Shown: piece by piece, positions 5,778-6,244 of the stretch | Layout: each line of letters starts with the position of its first letter | Numbering within the stretch: position 1 is the stretch's first letter | Origin: Candidatus Latescibacterota bacterium | Lineage (GTDB): Bacteria > Latescibacterota > 4484-107 | DNA length: 6,244 nt | Reading direction: 5' to 3' | Assembly: GCA_030613045.1 (NCBI GenBank) | Contig: JAUWMS010000165.1 | Coordinates: 1 to 6,244 of the forward strand | Position numbers and translations under genes: made by a program | The notes under the pieces: model-generated | What the model was told of the DNA's origin: nothing | Databases searched by the model: none | Seen by the model: the letters and a program-made list of their open reading frames with translations, nothing else

Positions 5778-5973
5778 AATAGGCTCTCCACGCTCTTTGG
5801 CCCCCATTGCCATGCGCATTATTAAAATAGGAAACGCCGAGTCGGAACCCATAATGAAAGACTCCGGTTTTTTCAAAGAACCCTATGGAGACGACATGAG
5901 CGCAAGGGTTCTTTACTGATTCCCACTGTTCCACGGCGTCCCTCCCATGCTTCTCAAAAATCTTCAACCCCAT
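5767..5973 (-). CDS. Possible small protein or remnant, unrecognised
   Basis: An open frame of 68 codons upstream of fur, starting MGLKIFEKHGRDAVEQWESV and ending RAYFDI. It is rich in aromatic residues (several Phe, Tyr and Trp), with no membrane segment or signal peptide. I do not recognise it. There is no Shine-Dalgarno near its ATG. Instead a GGGAG site (5993-5997) precedes a four-codon frame at 5987-5973 (Met-Gly-Ser-Pro-stop) whose TAA overlaps this ATG as TAATG. The last codons run into the Fur box at 5761-5777, and the frame contains a 10-bp inverted repeat. It may be a degraded gene fragment or chance. Confidence 0.25.
   Translation of the reverse strand: MGLKIFEKHGRDAVEQWESVKNPCAHVVSIGFFEKTGVFHYGFRLGVSYFNNAHGNGGQRAWRAYFDI
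5875..5914. repeat. Perfect 10-bp inverted repeat upstream of fur
   Basis: AAAGAACCCT (5875-5884) and AGGGTTCTTT (5905-5914) pair perfectly across a 20-base spacer. No T-run follows the second arm on either strand, so it is not a standard terminator. It could be a regulatory hairpin, the ends of a small relic element or a protein-binding site in the gap between divergent units. Confidence 0.6.
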
Positions 5974-6022
5974 TACGGGGAACCCATGTTTGCTCCCTTT
6001 CCTAAAATATCTGTTTTTTTGC

Positions 6023-6068
6023 TTGACTTAGCGCCTCCGGTTGACTATCTTCTTGGACAAAGGATAAG
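6023..6068 (+). promoter_or_regulatory. Candidate overlapping promoters for the divergent gene
   Basis: Two TTGACT -35-like hexamers lie 18 bases apart. The first (6023-6028) is 17 bases before TATCTT (6046-6051). The second (6041-6046) is 16 bases before GATAAG (6063-6068). Both -10 elements match the consensus at four of six positions. Either would point to the start codon at 6216. Confidence 0.4.
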
Positions 6069-6105
6069 AGAGAGAGAAAAAACTTCTGCTCAAATAATTT
6101 CCGAT

Positions 6106-6124
6106 TTGAGACTGTAAATTTCAG
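6106..6124. promoter_or_regulatory. Fur-like half-site in the divergent leader
   Basis: TTGAGACT (6106-6113) is identical to the left half of the Fur box at 5761. A loose partner AATTTCAG (6117-6124) faces it, but the spacer is 3 bases instead of 1, and the strict 17-base match is only 8 of 16. It may bring the divergent gene under Fur; this is weak. Confidence 0.25.
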
Positions 6125-6215
6125 ATTGGCCAATCCAGTCCCTACGCCGTTCTAATCCTGCATCTCATCGCGTGCTATGCCAGGGGGCCCCCGCGCACGG
6201 TCGAGGAGGAGCACG

Positions 6216-6244
6216 ATGAACCAGATCCGGGTATCCCCGCACCC
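6216..6244 (+). CDS. Start of a divergent gene, truncated by the window
   Basis: ATG at 6216-6218 opens a frame that runs to the window end: nine codons, Met-Asn-Gln-Ile-Arg-Val-Ser-Pro-His. A strong Shine-Dalgarno GGAGG (6205-6209) lies 6 bases upstream, which is the main reason for calling it. Candidate promoters sit 150-190 bases upstream. Nothing can be said of its function. Confidence 0.5.

Noticed and set aside
5837..5873. Terminator-like plus-strand hairpin, GAGTC with GACTC, then T6
   Set aside because: The stem is short with a bulge and a 16-base loop, there is no plus-strand gene upstream for it to serve, and it lies within the uncertain minus-strand frame.
1..6244. CRISPR array, tRNA, rRNA or insertion sequence
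   Set aside because: No regularly spaced direct repeats of CRISPR length, no tRNA-like or rRNA stretch that I could recognise, and no transposase frame.

Overview
The window is an iron-acquisition locus from a Gram-negative bacterium. Almost everything is on the minus strand, so the genes read from high to low coordinates: fur (5669 to 5211), feoA (5103 to 4858), feoB (4861 to 3158), a TonB-dependent receptor (2786 to 537), and the first 131 codons of a HmuY-like lipoprotein (394 to the window edge). A divergent plus-strand gene appears to begin at 6216 and runs off the other end.

The organism cannot be named from this sequence. An outer-membrane TonB receptor, a lipobox protein and an outer-membrane heme/iron uptake pair show a double-membraned cell. 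The receptor's carboxypeptidase-regulatory-like N-terminal domain and the HmuY-type partner are typical of Bacteroidota and related FCB-group lineages. The coding GC looks moderate to high, and the spacers are AT-rich around promoters. An uncultivated FCB-like or similar lineage is an inference only.

Layout: (1) 1-394, HmuY-like lipoprotein, cut by the window. (2) 395-536, a spacer filled by a cloverleaf palindrome and a CTCTGCGT tandem repeat. (3) 537-2786, receptor with signal peptide, regulatory domain, TonB box, plug and barrel. (4) 2787-3157, a 371-base spacer with the receptor promoter area, a cluster of Fur-box-like palindromes, a probable terminator for the feo transcript, and a block of inverted repeats including a recognisable interspersed palindrome. 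(5) 3158-5103, feoA and feoB, overlapping by ATGA. (6) 5104-5210, a spacer with a 7-bp tandem repeat that runs into the 3' end of fur. (7) 5211-5669, fur. (8) 5670-6215, the fur control region with a near-consensus sigma-70 promoter (TTGACA, 17 bp, TATATT) and two Fur-box palindromes, then an uncertain small frame, a 10-bp inverted repeat and candidate promoters for the divergent gene.

How it works together (inference from the families): Fur senses Fe(II) and probably represses its own transcript, which likely continues into feoAB for ferrous iron import across the inner membrane. A second Fur-controlled transcript makes the outer-membrane receptor and the lipoprotein, which together resemble the HmuR/HmuY heme-scavenging pair. 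The same TTGAGA-T half-site recurs at both control regions and once near the divergent gene, suggesting a lineage-specific form of the Fur box. The least ordinary points are the compact FeoB with a proline at the switch I threonine position, and the four different repeat families that fill every spacer.
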